Shown here in pieces: positions 43,877 to 52,642 of a stretch of DNA of 64,000 bases. How positions within the stretch are numbered: the stretch's first letter is position 1; the number at the start of each line of letters is the position of its first letter. The notes below the pieces were generated by a model. The model was not told where the DNA came from. It saw nothing but the letters and a program-made list of their open reading frames with translations, and searched no databases. This DNA is from Sphingomonadales bacterium. Its GTDB lineage: Bacteria; Pseudomonadota; Alphaproteobacteria; Sphingomonadales; Sphingomonadaceae. Location of the stretch: the NCBI GenBank assembly GCA_027491235.1, contig JAIXWO010000021.1, positions 496,001 to 560,000 of the forward strand, read 5' to 3'. A program made the position numbers and the translations under genes.

Positions 43877-44979
43877 TCGGCATCGGTAAAGCCTTCGTCG
43901 ATCAGCGCCTGGGTGACATGGGTAAGGCCTGCGGTGTCGAACGGTGTCGTTGTCGCGCCGTCAAAGTCGGAGCCGAGCCCGACATAATCAATCCCCACCA
44001 GATCGCGGACATGGCGCATCGCTTTGGCAATGGCGCGCGGGTCGGTGGAGCAGATGGCTGCATCCCAATAGCCGATACCAATGACGCCGCCGGTCTTGGC
44101 CACGCCGCGAATCTCTGCGTCGGTCAAATTGCGGTTGACCTTGCACGTCGCCTGCACGCCGCCATGGCTGGAGACGACGGGACGCTTGGCCGCAGCGAGG
44201 ATCTCGCCCACGCATTGGTGGCTGCAATGGGCGATGTCGATGACCATGCCTCGCGCTTCCATATCGGCCATCACCTGCCGCCCGAGCGGGGTGAGGCCGC
44301 CCTTCTTCATGCCGTGCATCGAGCCTGCGACTTCATTGTCGAAGAAATGCGCAAAGCCCGCCATGCGGAACCCGGCCTTGAACAGCACATCAAGATTGGC
44401 GCGCTTGCCCTCAAGGTTTTGGAGACCCTCGATCGAAAGGAGCGCGCCGACGGGAACGGGCTTGTTCCCGCGCTGTGCGATCAGCTTGTCGAGATCAGCC
44501 TTGGTCCGCACCACAAGGAGCGACCCCTTTGAGGCGGCTTCCGCGCGGTTCAGTTTTTCTGCATGCCAGAGCGAGCGTTCCAGCAGCGACGTCCATGTGC
44601 GCACAGGCTGCATCTGCCCGATGGCGAGCGCCGTGATGTTGTCCGTGTCTGACGGGTTGGCGTCGTAATTCTGGCCGCTGGGGGTTTTTGTCACGGACGA
44701 GAAGACCTGCAGCCCGACATGCCCGGCTTCAAGGCGCGGCAGATCAACATGGCCGCGTGTCGCGGGGTCCAGCAGGCTGCGTTTCCACATCAACGTGTCG
44801 CTGTGGAGATCGGCAATGAACAGGCTGTTGTGCAGCGCCTCGGCCCGCGCACTCACCTTCTGCGTGGTCGGCACGATCTTGTTCATCGAGTCTTCGGCCA
44901 GCTTGGGCGCGAACAGGAAAAAGCAGGCAACCGCTACAAACAGCAGCAGCGCAAAACCGGCAGCAATACGACGCATCAT
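43813..44979 (-). CDS. Membrane dipeptidase (renal dipeptidase, family M19)
   Basis: 388 aa. An N-terminal membrane anchor or signal lies at about 5-27. The binuclear zinc site segments are LHSDTLMWKRS (His-x-Asp), LSIEGLQNLEG (bridging Glu), DIAHCSHQC (His) and VVSSHGGVQATC (His), with DFDGATTTPF near the end. It hydrolyses dipeptides at the periplasmic side. It overlaps folA by 4 nt. Its last 20 codons are duplicated near ribF. Confidence 0.93.
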   Translation of the reverse strand: MMRRIAAGFALLLFVAVACFFLFAPKLAEDSMNKIVPTTQKVSARAEALHNSLFIADLHSDTLMWKRSLLDPATRGHVDLPRLEAGHVGLQVFSSVTKTPSGQNYDANPSDTDNITALAIGQMQPVRTWTSLLERSLWHAEKLNRAEAASKGSLLVVRTKADLDKLIAQRGNKPVPVGALLSIEGLQNLEGKRANLDVLFKAGFRMAGFAHFFDNEVAGSMHGMKKGGLTPLGRQVMADMEARGMVIDIAHCSHQCVGEILAAAKRPVVSSHGGVQATCKVNRNLTDAEIRGVAKTGGVIGIGYWDAAICSTDPRAIAKAMRHVRDLVGIDYVGLGSDFDGATTTPFDTAGLTHVTQALIDEGFTDADIAKVMGGNVLRVLKAVLPPR

Positions 44980-45464
44980 CCCCTCCGTTTGAGCGTCACG
45001 AAATCAAAGGCGGGGCGTTCGCCTTCCGCCGCATGACTTGTCCGCGCGACTTCGGCCCAGTCCGGGCCAAAGGGGTCAAGCCTGGTGTCACCGTCAACTT
45101 TGGTATGCACTTCGGTCAGTTCGATCCGGTCGGCATGCGGCAGGAAAAGCCGATAAATCTCCGCGCCGCCGATGATGGAGACGTGCGGGGCATTGGCCAT
45201 GCGCATCGCGTCTTCCACGCTGTGCACGACTTCGGCGCCCTCTTCGGCCCAATCTTCATTGCGCGTGAGGACAATGTGCCGCCGGTCGGGCAGCAGGCCG
45301 GGCAGGCTGTCAAACGTCTTGCGGCCCATGATCATCGGCACGCCCAGCGTCAGCTGTTTGAAGTGGCGCAGGTCGGCGGGCAGATGCCAGGGGAGCTTCC
45401 CGTCCACGCCGATCACGCCATTGTCGGCGCGCGCGACGATGAGGACGATCTCGGGATGGTTCAT
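44976..45464 (-). CDS. folA: Dihydrofolate reductase
   Basis: 162 aa. [29 protein letters not shown] at the N-terminus contains the active-site Asp of the bacterial enzyme, followed by [11 protein letters not shown] and the NADPH site IGGAEIY. It regenerates tetrahydrofolate used up by ThyA, whose gene it follows with a 4-nt overlap. Confidence 0.97.
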   Translation of the reverse strand: MNHPEIVLIVARADNGVIGVDGKLPWHLPADLRHFKQLTLGVPMIMGRKTFDSLPGLLPDRRHIVLTRNEDWAEEGAEVVHSVEDAMRMANAPHVSIIGGAEIYRLFLPHADRIELTEVHTKVDGDTRLDPFGPDWAEVARTSHAAEGERPAFDFVTLKRRG

Positions 45465-46255
45465 ACCGCCACCGGCGCTGCAATGTGCGGGTGCGCGTCA
45501 TAACCTTCGATGGCGAAATCCTCATAGGCATAGCCGTCAATGCTGTCGGGCGTGCGTTTGATCACGAGCTTGGGCAGCGGCTTGGGGTCGCGCGACAATT
45601 GCAGCCGCGCCTGATCCAGATGGTTGGAATAAAGGTGGCAGTCGCCGCCCGTCCAGATGAACTCGCCCGGCTCCAGCCCTGCCTGATCGGCAAGCATATG
45701 GGTGAGGAGCGCATAGGATGCGATGTTGAAGGGCACGCCCAGAAACACGTCGGCGCTGCGCTGATAGAGTTGGAGTGACAGCTTGCCATTGCCGACCCAT
45801 GTCTGGAACAGGCAGTGGCAGGGCGCGAGCGCCATCTGGCCAAGCTCTCCGGGGTTCCAGGCCGTGATGATCTGCCGCCGGGAGGCCGGGTTGGTCTTCA
45901 ACTGCTGGACGAGCTCGGCAATCTGGTCGACGCTTTGGCCGTCAGCGGTTTCCCAATTGCGCCATTGCTTGCCGTAGACGGGGCCAAGATCGCCATTTTC
46001 GTCGGCCCATTCGTCCCATATCGAGACCTTGTTCTCGTTGAGCCAGCGGACGTTGGTATCGCCTTTGAGGAACCACAAAAGTTCATAGATGATGGAGCGT
46101 AGATGCAGCTTCTTCGTCGTGACGAGCGGGAAGCCTTCGGACAGATCAAAGCGCATCTGATGCGCGAAAACGCTCAGCGTCCCCGTGCCTGTCCGGTCCT
46201 TTTGCTCAACCCCGTGGTCGAGAATGCGTTGCATGAGGTCAAGATAGGCGCGCAT
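45461..46255 (-). CDS. thyA: Thymidylate synthase
   Basis: 264 aa from the ATG at 46255, the same length as the E. coli enzyme. Catalytic Cys146 is in [25 protein letters not shown] binds phosphate and [18 protein letters not shown] is intact. It methylates dUMP with methylene-tetrahydrofolate. It is first in the thyA-folA-dipeptidase run and is divergent from the RadC-like gene over 134 bp that include an AT-rich promoter-like stretch near 46350-46370. Confidence 0.98.
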   Translation of the reverse strand: MRAYLDLMQRILDHGVEQKDRTGTGTLSVFAHQMRFDLSEGFPLVTTKKLHLRSIIYELLWFLKGDTNVRWLNENKVSIWDEWADENGDLGPVYGKQWRNWETADGQSVDQIAELVQQLKTNPASRRQIITAWNPGELGQMALAPCHCLFQTWVGNGKLSLQLYQRSADVFLGVPFNIASYALLTHMLADQAGLEPGEFIWTGGDCHLYSNHLDQARLQLSRDPKPLPKLVIKRTPDSIDGYAYEDFAIEGYDAHPHIAAPVAV

Positions 46256-46389
46256 TGGGGAATGCTTATGGCGAGGCGGCGCTCCGGCGCAATTGAAAAT
46301 CGTCCAACGCGTCCGATTTCGATGAGATCGTCTCCTAAACGGATATTGTTGTAATTGTATAAATGCGACATAGCTGATAGCGGAGTCTA

Positions 46390-46782
46390 ATGGATGTCGC
46401 CATAGATATGCCGCTCCAAGCAATAGGCCATAGCTATGGCGCGTTGTTCCTGTCCTGCTTTACATCCGTCGCTGAAGAACGCCTTGTGATTGCCTATTTT
46501 GACAGGGCTGGCGGCTTGATTGATCTGCACCTGTCCGAAGGCCAGCGGGCCTCCATCTCCTTTCCGCTCCGCCGGATTGTCCAATCCGCCCTAGCGGCGG
46601 ATGCCGCCGCCGTCATGCTTGCGCATAATCACCCGAGTGGCGACACCCGCCCCAGCCTTGCCGACCGGGAAATGACGCGAAAGCTGGCGGCGGCGCTGCG
46701 CCCATTGGATATCAGGCTGCTCGACCACCTCATTTTTGCAGGGGACGAAGTCGCTGGCTTCCGCGCGCTTGGCCTGTTGTGA
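46390..46782 (+). CDS. Stand-alone RadC-type JAB/MPN domain protein
   Basis: 130 aa. Only the JAB1/MPN metalloprotease-like domain of RadC is present: the [14 protein letters not shown] block (HxHxSx...D zinc ligands) with [11 protein letters not shown] before it and [11 protein letters not shown] after it. The N-terminal helix-hairpin-helix half of RadC (about 100 residues) is missing. A short form like this occurs as an accessory protein in mobile DNA and in sphingomonads; its activity is unknown. Its stop abuts the convergent methyltransferase stop with no spacer. Confidence 0.85.
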   Translation: MDVAIDMPLQAIGHSYGALFLSCFTSVAEERLVIAYFDRAGGLIDLHLSEGQRASISFPLRRIVQSALAADAAAVMLAHNHPSGDTRPSLADREMTRKLAAALRPLDIRLLDHLIFAGDEVAGFRALGLL

Positions 46783-47484
46783 TCAGCGGGCGGGTTTGCG
46801 CAGCGCGCAGGGTTTGATCGCGTTCGGCTCGGGTCGTTTGCCGCCCGCGTCATAGGCCGCCAAATAGCCGCCTGCGAACGCCGTCTGCTGAAATTCAACC
46901 AGCCGGTAGCCGACGGCTTCCATCTCACACTGCAGCAGCAAGGGCGGTGTGCCATGGTCTTGGGTGGGCCGGTCGGCATCCACAATGATGACGCGCCCGC
47001 CGGTCCGTAAGGCCGGGTGGAGGTGCCAGAGGAATTCGTAAGGCGCTGTAATCTCATGGTACATATGGACCATCAACACGCGGTCAAAGCTGTTGGCGGG
47101 CAGCATCGGATTGCCCGGCAGGCCGAGCTTCACGCTGACATTGTCCAGCCGTTCCCGATTGACGCGTTCGGCGAGCTTGTCGCGCACTTCGGGCAGAATA
47201 TCCTGCGCCAGCACGCGGCCTTTTTCGCCCACACGCTGCGACAGGCGGATGGTGTAATAGCCTTCACCGGCCCCAATATCGGCGACCGTCATGCCGGGGT
47301 CGATGCCCGCCAGATCCATAATCTTGTCGGCTTCGTTCACCCGGTCGCGGGCTTCTTCATTTGACCAGCGGGCAGAGATGATTGAGGCGACCGGGCGGTC
47401 TGCCGGCGGAAAGGCGGGCGCCTCCTTTGCCGCGCCATCGCATCCTGCAAGGGCGAGAGCGGCAAGGAAGAACGCGCGGCGCAT
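46783..47484 (-). CDS. Class I SAM-dependent methyltransferase with lipoprotein signal
   Basis: 233 aa. MRRAFFLAALALAGC is a textbook lipobox, so the product should be lipidated at Cys15 and exported. The rest is a Rossmann methyltransferase: motif I VADIGAGEGYYTIRL (about 67-81), VLAQDILPEV and VLMVHMYHEI, followed by ALRTGGRVIIVDADRP. SAM is normally cytosolic, so either the domain binds another ligand outside the cell or the signal is not used. It follows prfB by 2 nt on the same strand. Confidence 0.85.
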   Translation of the reverse strand: MRRAFFLAALALAGCDGAAKEAPAFPPADRPVASIISARWSNEEARDRVNEADKIMDLAGIDPGMTVADIGAGEGYYTIRLSQRVGEKGRVLAQDILPEVRDKLAERVNRERLDNVSVKLGLPGNPMLPANSFDRVLMVHMYHEITAPYEFLWHLHPALRTGGRVIIVDADRPTQDHGTPPLLLQCEMEAVGYRLVEFQQTAFAGGYLAAYDAGGKRPEPNAIKPCALRKPAR

Positions 47485-47486
47485 GA

Positions 47487-48614
47487 TCAGTCGATATCCT
47501 CCACGACAACCTTCTCGCCCGAAACGCGCTGCGACAAAGCGGCGGCCATGAAGCGGTCAAGGTCCCCGTCCAGCACGTCGCCGGGCGCGGTTGAGGTCAC
47601 GCCCGTGCGCAGATCCTTCACCAGCTGATAGGGCTGGAGAACATAGGACCGGATCTGGTGGCCCCACCCGATATCGGTCTTGGAGGCGTTGACGGCGCTG
47701 GCTTCGGCTTCGCGCTTTTGCAGCTCAGCTTCATAAAGACGCGCCTTCAACTGCTTCATCGCTTCCGCGCGGTTCTTATGCTGCGAACGTTGGTTTTGGC
47801 AGGCAACGACAATGCCAGTCGGGATGTGCGTGATGCGCACCGCCGAATCGGTCGTGTTGACGTGCTGGCCACCAGCGCCCGAGGCGCGATAGGTGTCGAT
47901 GCGCAGTTCGCTTTCGTTCACTTCGATATCGATGTCATCATCGACGACCGGATAAACCCAGACGCTCGAAAAGCTGGTGTGGCGGCGTGCGTTGGAATCA
48001 TAGGGGCTGATGCGGACCAGCCGGTGGACGCCGCTTTCGGTCTTGGCATAGCCATAGGCATTCTCACCTTTGATCATCAGCGTGGCGGACTTGATGCCCG
48101 CCTGTTCACCGCCATGATAATCAACCAGCTCAACCTTCATTTTGTGCCGTTCGGCCCAGCGCGTGTACATGCGCTGGAGCATTTCGGCCCAATCTTGGCT
48201 TTCCGTGCCGCCGGCACCTGCGTTGATCTCGATATAGGTGTCGTTGGCGTCGGCTTCGCCTGCGAGGAGGGCGGCCACCTTGTCGGTTTCGGCCCGCGCG
48301 GCGAGTTCACCCAAGCTGATCACGGCTTCGTCAGCCAGTGCTGTGTCGCCTTCTTCCTCGGCCATTTCGAGCAACTCAACCGTATCGTCGCGTTCCCGCT
48401 CAATGGATTTGGTGGCGTTGATCGCCTCTTCCAGACGACGGCGTTCGCGCATGACTTCCTGCGCGGCCTTGGGGTCATTCCAAAGGGCCTGATCCTCAAC
48501 CTTCGCATTCAGGTCTTCAAGCCGCTTCACGGCACGATCCCAATCAAGAAAGCGGCGCAGCAAGGCGACGGCCTGATTGATCTGATCGACGTGGGACTGC
48601 GCTTCAGCGCGCAT
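47487..48614 (-). CDS. prfB: Peptide chain release factor 2
   Basis: 375 aa. GGQ at 248-250 ([15 protein letters not shown]) is the peptidyl-tRNA hydrolysis motif. The codon-recognition tripeptide, SPF in E. coli, reads SPY at 203-205 within [15 protein letters not shown]. No programmed frameshift is needed: the place where many prfB genes have CTT-TGA is TTT-CTT-GAT in frame (codons 22-24). Autoregulation by UGA readthrough is therefore lost. Confidence 0.96.
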   Translation of the reverse strand: MRAEAQSHVDQINQAVALLRRFLDWDRAVKRLEDLNAKVEDQALWNDPKAAQEVMRERRRLEEAINATKSIERERDDTVELLEMAEEEGDTALADEAVISLGELAARAETDKVAALLAGEADANDTYIEINAGAGGTESQDWAEMLQRMYTRWAERHKMKVELVDYHGGEQAGIKSATLMIKGENAYGYAKTESGVHRLVRISPYDSNARRHTSFSSVWVYPVVDDDIDIEVNESELRIDTYRASGAGGQHVNTTDSAVRITHIPTGIVVACQNQRSQHKNRAEAMKQLKARLYEAELQKREAEASAVNASKTDIGWGHQIRSYVLQPYQLVKDLRTGVTSTAPGDVLDGDLDRFMAAALSQRVSGEKVVVEDID

Positions 48615-48661
48615 TTCAATTCTCCAATTTTAACGGTGCAAGGATTGCGGAAAAAGCGAGG

Positions 48662-51208
48662 CTAGTAAATCCCGCCTTCGCGCTGCAGAAAATCACTGTC
48701 GCCGCGCTGCGCGCCGCGCGCTCCGGAATCGGTGGTCGCCTTCTGGACCTTCTTTTCCGTCTTTTCAATTTCGTCGCGGCGGATGGTGCGGCGCGGTTCG
48801 CTCTCGGGCTTGAACGCTTCCCAGATCACGGCGGACTTCGGGTCGCTGGAGGGCCAGGCGCCGTAGACGCGCTTGCCTGACGCGCGATCAATGCGGATCA
48901 TCCTTATGCCCGGCGGCGCGCGGAAGGGCATGACCGGCATGTCGGCCATCGCCTTGGTCGCAAACGCCTTGAAGATCGGCACAGCGAGGGTGCCGCCTTG
49001 GGCATAGCCGCCCATCGACCGGGGCTGGTCAAAGCCCATATAGACGCCTGCGATCACATCGGCCGAACCACCGACGAACCAGACGTTGGTCGGCCCGCTG
49101 GTCGTTCCGGTTTTGCCAAACAGCGGCCGACCCATGTCGCGCAGGCCAACCGCAGTCCCGCGCTGGACAACGCCTTCCAGCATGTGGACAACCTGATAGG
49201 CGGTCAGCGGGTCCATAACCAATTTGGTGCGCGCAGGCGGGCGCGGCATGGCCTTGCCATCCCAATCGGGGGCATTGCAGCCTTCGCACCGCCGCGTGTC
49301 CGCACGGTAACGGACCTTGCCGTCCCGGTCCTGAACAAGGTCGATCAGCGTGGGTTTACGTTCCCGCCCGTTTGAGACGAGGATCGAATAAGCGTTCACC
49401 ATGCGCAGCACAGTGGTTTCGCCTGCGCCCAGCGCAATCGACAAGAGGGGCGGATAAACCTGCCCCGGTGCGCTGATGCCGACCGCATCCGTCAACTTCA
49501 CCACCCGGTCCATGCCGGTTTGCGAGGCTGCCCGAACCGTCATCAGGTTACGCGACTGTTCCAGGCCCCAGCGCATCGTGTGCGGGCCGGAACCGCCGCC
49601 GGAGAAGTTGCGGAAGCATTTCCGACCGAGCTTGGCAGACTGATACACGCAGAACGGCCCGTCGATGATGATTTCAGCCGGGGTCATCCCGCCATCAAGG
49701 GCGGCGGCATAGACGAACGGCTTGATCGAGGAGCCCGGCTGGCGCAGCGCCTGCGTCGCGCGGTTATAGGATGCGAGCCGAACATCGAAGCCGCCTTGCA
49801 TGGCCATCACACGGCCAGTGTGCGGGTCTTGCACCACCATGCCGCCGGAAACTTCGGGGATGTTGCGCAAGACATAGGCATTGCCCTCTTGCTTTACAGC
49901 GATGATGTCGCCGGCCTTCATCACATTGAACGCCGCCGTGGCCGTGCCCCGCTTGGGCGCCATGGCGCCGGATGCCGGCAACACGCCGGTCGTTCCGTCG
50001 GCAAAGCCGATTTGCGCGGCAGCGCCTGCCTTGCCGAGGACAACGGCAATGCGCCACTCGGGATAGCCAGCGCCCAGATTCTGAGCAGAAAGGCGTCCGC
50101 CCCAACCGGGGCCGGGGTCAATCGTGGCAATTGGCCCGCGCCAGCCCTTGCCGCTGTCATAACGGACAAGGCCATCGCGCAGAGCCTGTTCGGCATAAAG
50201 CTGAAAATCCGGCTTAAGCGACGTGCGCACCCACAGGCCACCATCATAGACCGAATAGGGCCCGGCCTTTGAGGTTTCGCCAAATTGGCTGATCAGTTCC
50301 CGACGGACTTCTTCAAGAAAATAGCCGCCCATGTTCAGCGTGTTGGCCGTCGCGCCGCGCGGCAGGATGCCCAGTGGCGCCGCGCGGGCAGCCTGATATT
50401 GGGCCTGATCGATATACTCATTGTCCAGCATCTCGCGCAGGACATAGTCGCGCCGCTCCAGCGCTTTGGCCTCGTTTTTGGCGCGGCCATAGGTTTCCGG
50501 CGCCTTGGGCAGGATGGCCAGGAACGCCATTTCGTTGAGCGAAAGGTCGCTGACGTCCTTGTTGAAATAAGCGCGCGATGCTGCCTGCACGCCAAAGCTG
50601 TTCCGGCCGAGCGGAATTTGGTTGAGGTACAGCTCTAGGATCTGCTGCTTGGTCAGCACCGCTTCGATGCGCCGGGCGAGGATCGCTTCCTTGACCTTGC
50701 GGGTGACCGAATACTCATTGCCGAGCAGCAGGTTCTTAGCGACCTGCTGGGTGATCGTGGAGCCGCCGCGCGCGCGTTCGCCAGACCCAATCTTGCTCAC
50801 ATAATCAAAGACCGCGCCGGCCAGCCCCGGAATATCGATGCCGCCATGTTCAAAGAAGGTTTTGTCTTCGGCGGCCAGAAAGGCGCGGACAAGCAAGGGT
50901 GGATATTCATCATAGCTCAGCTCAACCCGTCGTTCGCGGGCATAGCTGTGGACAGGCTCGCCATCGATGCTGCGCACATAAGTGGGCAAAGGCGGCTGAT
51001 AGGTCAGCAGCTTATCGGCAGACGGAAGATTGCGTGCGAAAATGAGCCAGAATAGACCGAAGAGGATCAGCAATCCCGCCAAAAGGCGCACTGCCAGACG
51101 GAAGCGGGGCTGGGCATAGTTGGCCCGGAACCAGGCAAGCGCACCGCTTGCGTCGCGCCTTAGGCGCAACGTCAGACGGGGTTGTTCGGCGGGCAGTTCA
51201 TCGGCCAT
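48662..51208 (-). CDS. Class A penicillin-binding protein 1A
   Basis: 848 aa bifunctional peptidoglycan synthase. One membrane helix lies at about 36-58. The transglycosylase domain has FLAAEDKTFFEHGG, GGSTITQQVAKNLLLG and LNQIPLGRNSFG. An OB-like domain follows, then the transpeptidase domain with SxxK in QPGSSIKPFVYAAALDGG, the SxN region and KTGTTSGPTNVWFVGG. The C-terminal ~60 residues are basic and low-complexity. It lies between prfB and the amidase gene on the same strand. Confidence 0.95.
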   Translation of the reverse strand: MADELPAEQPRLTLRLRRDASGALAWFRANYAQPRFRLAVRLLAGLLILFGLFWLIFARNLPSADKLLTYQPPLPTYVRSIDGEPVHSYARERRVELSYDEYPPLLVRAFLAAEDKTFFEHGGIDIPGLAGAVFDYVSKIGSGERARGGSTITQQVAKNLLLGNEYSVTRKVKEAILARRIEAVLTKQQILELYLNQIPLGRNSFGVQAASRAYFNKDVSDLSLNEMAFLAILPKAPETYGRAKNEAKALERRDYVLREMLDNEYIDQAQYQAARAAPLGILPRGATANTLNMGGYFLEEVRRELISQFGETSKAGPYSVYDGGLWVRTSLKPDFQLYAEQALRDGLVRYDSGKGWRGPIATIDPGPGWGGRLSAQNLGAGYPEWRIAVVLGKAGAAAQIGFADGTTGVLPASGAMAPKRGTATAAFNVMKAGDIIAVKQEGNAYVLRNIPEVSGGMVVQDPHTGRVMAMQGGFDVRLASYNRATQALRQPGSSIKPFVYAAALDGGMTPAEIIIDGPFCVYQSAKLGRKCFRNFSGGGSGPHTMRWGLEQSRNLMTVRAASQTGMDRVVKLTDAVGISAPGQVYPPLLSIALGAGETTVLRMVNAYSILVSNGRERKPTLIDLVQDRDGKVRYRADTRRCEGCNAPDWDGKAMPRPPARTKLVMDPLTAYQVVHMLEGVVQRGTAVGLRDMGRPLFGKTGTTSGPTNVWFVGGSADVIAGVYMGFDQPRSMGGYAQGGTLAVPIFKAFATKAMADMPVMPFRAPPGIRMIRIDRASGKRVYGAWPSSDPKSAVIWEAFKPESEPRRTIRRDEIEKTEKKVQKATTDSGARGAQRGDSDFLQREGGIY

Positions 51209-51265
51209 GGCGGGCGCATCTAGCCTGAAACGGGGGGGCAGGAAACCGCTTTTCCATGCAGCGCC

Positions 51266-52180
51266 TCACCGTGTGGCCATTTGTTTGGCAAAGTGGATTT
51301 CAACCGCACGGCGCAGCCCAATCGCGATATTCTTCTGCCCCTCGACAGAACGGATGCGCGCCGCATCCTCGCGATTCGAAAGATAGCCGAGCTCAAGCAG
51401 GATGGCGGGCATGTCGGGGGCCTTGAGGACGGCGAGCCCGGCCATGCGCAGTCCGCCCGCGCGGAAGGGCACAAGGGGCGCACTTTCCCGCCGCACCAGC
51501 TTTGCAAATTCAAGTGAGTCCGCCATCGTTTCGCGCTGGGCAAGGTCGACGAGAATCGAGGTCACGTCATTGCTCTCGCCCGACAGGTTGACGCCGTTCA
51601 AGATATCCGCCCGGTTCTCGCGCTGGGCCAGCGCATGCGCCTCGCGGTCGGAGGCCACTTCGGACAGGGTGTATATCGTGGAGCCGGTGGCGTGTTCTCC
51701 CGCTGAATCCGCGTGGATGGAAATGAACAGCTTGGCCCCCAGATTGCGGGCAATGGCGGTGCGTTCCCGCAGCACAAGAAAGCTGTCATCCTCCCGCGTC
51801 AGGGCCACACGCACCCGACCTGAAGCGAGCAGCTCATCCCGGATGCGCTTTGCGACCTGCAGAACGACATTCTTTTCCTTGGTGCCGCCGTGAGGGGAAA
51901 TGGTGCCCGGATCATGCCCGCCATGTCCGGCATCGATGACGACGAGCGGCCGGCCCTTTGGCCCCAAAATGCGGGGCTGGGGTGTGCCGCGGACCACAGG
52001 ATCGAGCGGAATAGTGACGCTATACCGATTGCGCGTTGGCTTGGCCTGAGCGGCTATTGGACGTTCGCGGATCTCCGCCACACGCTCAAAGGCAGGGTCC
52101 ACCGCCGCCAACCGATTGGCTGGATAAGGGGTGCCCGTTGCTGAACCCAACGCTGCGAGGGCAAGGAAAACCGGCGCCAT
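51266..52180 (-). CDS. N-acetylmuramoyl-L-alanine amidase (AmiC type, Amidase_3)
   Basis: 304 aa with an N-terminal hydrophobic signal (VFLALAALGSATG). Zinc ligands are in VVIDAGHGGHDPGTI (His), KEKNVVLQVA (Glu) and FISIHADSA (His), with catalytic Glu in AILLELGYLSN. It cuts the amide between MurNAc and the peptide stem, needed for daughter-cell separation, beside a PBP gene with which it may be co-expressed. It is divergent from rne. Confidence 0.94.
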   Translation of the reverse strand: MAPVFLALAALGSATGTPYPANRLAAVDPAFERVAEIRERPIAAQAKPTRNRYSVTIPLDPVVRGTPQPRILGPKGRPLVVIDAGHGGHDPGTISPHGGTKEKNVVLQVAKRIRDELLASGRVRVALTREDDSFLVLRERTAIARNLGAKLFISIHADSAGEHATGSTIYTLSEVASDREAHALAQRENRADILNGVNLSGESNDVTSILVDLAQRETMADSLEFAKLVRRESAPLVPFRAGGLRMAGLAVLKAPDMPAILLELGYLSNREDAARIRSVEGQKNIAIGLRRAVEIHFAKQMATR

Positions 52181-52642
52181 GGCCTCTCATGCCCCGAAAT
52201 CCGGCTTCTGGTCTAGCCCTGATGGCCGTCATGGCGCCGATCAGGTCTTACCAGATGCTATCACCGTTCTTTAACAATATGTTAGCCAACTAGGGTCCAG
52301 AGGTGTCGTGCGCGCCATGCAAAGATGTTGCCGCTTTGGCAATGCAGTGCTAGCAGCAACACGTCGCCGAGACTCTTTTCGGCATTCACAGGCCGGCCCT
52401 TGTTGGGGACCCGGTCGTTCCAGGTTGACGTTGCATGATGCATGTTTCTCCCGTTTTGCGCCATTCCGCCCTTCTCGGCGACGCGCGGACTGGAGCCTTT
52501 GATTCGGCGATGACTGCCGGTCCTGCATCTGCGGCAGAGGCACTTACACCAGAACCATACGGCTTGGAGCGTTTGCTCCGCCGGAATTTTGTCGCGCCAG
52601 TTGCCCTCACCGGTGGCTCAGGTCGCGCACGGAGATATCATA
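52181..52642. other. 462-bp non-coding spacer, probable rne promoter and 5' leader
   Basis: No convincing gene is seen. A symmetric AT-rich element TAACA-ATA-TGTTA is at 52272-52284. GGAGA at 52631-52635 is the rne ribosome-binding site, 7 nt before the ATG. Open frames here overlap rne out of frame and lack family resemblance. RNase E genes are often autoregulated through long 5' leaders, so a structured leader is plausible. Confidence 0.5.

Noticed and set aside
48540-48560. Programmed +1 frameshift in prfB
   Set aside because: Looked for the CTT-TGA site; the gene is in frame throughout.
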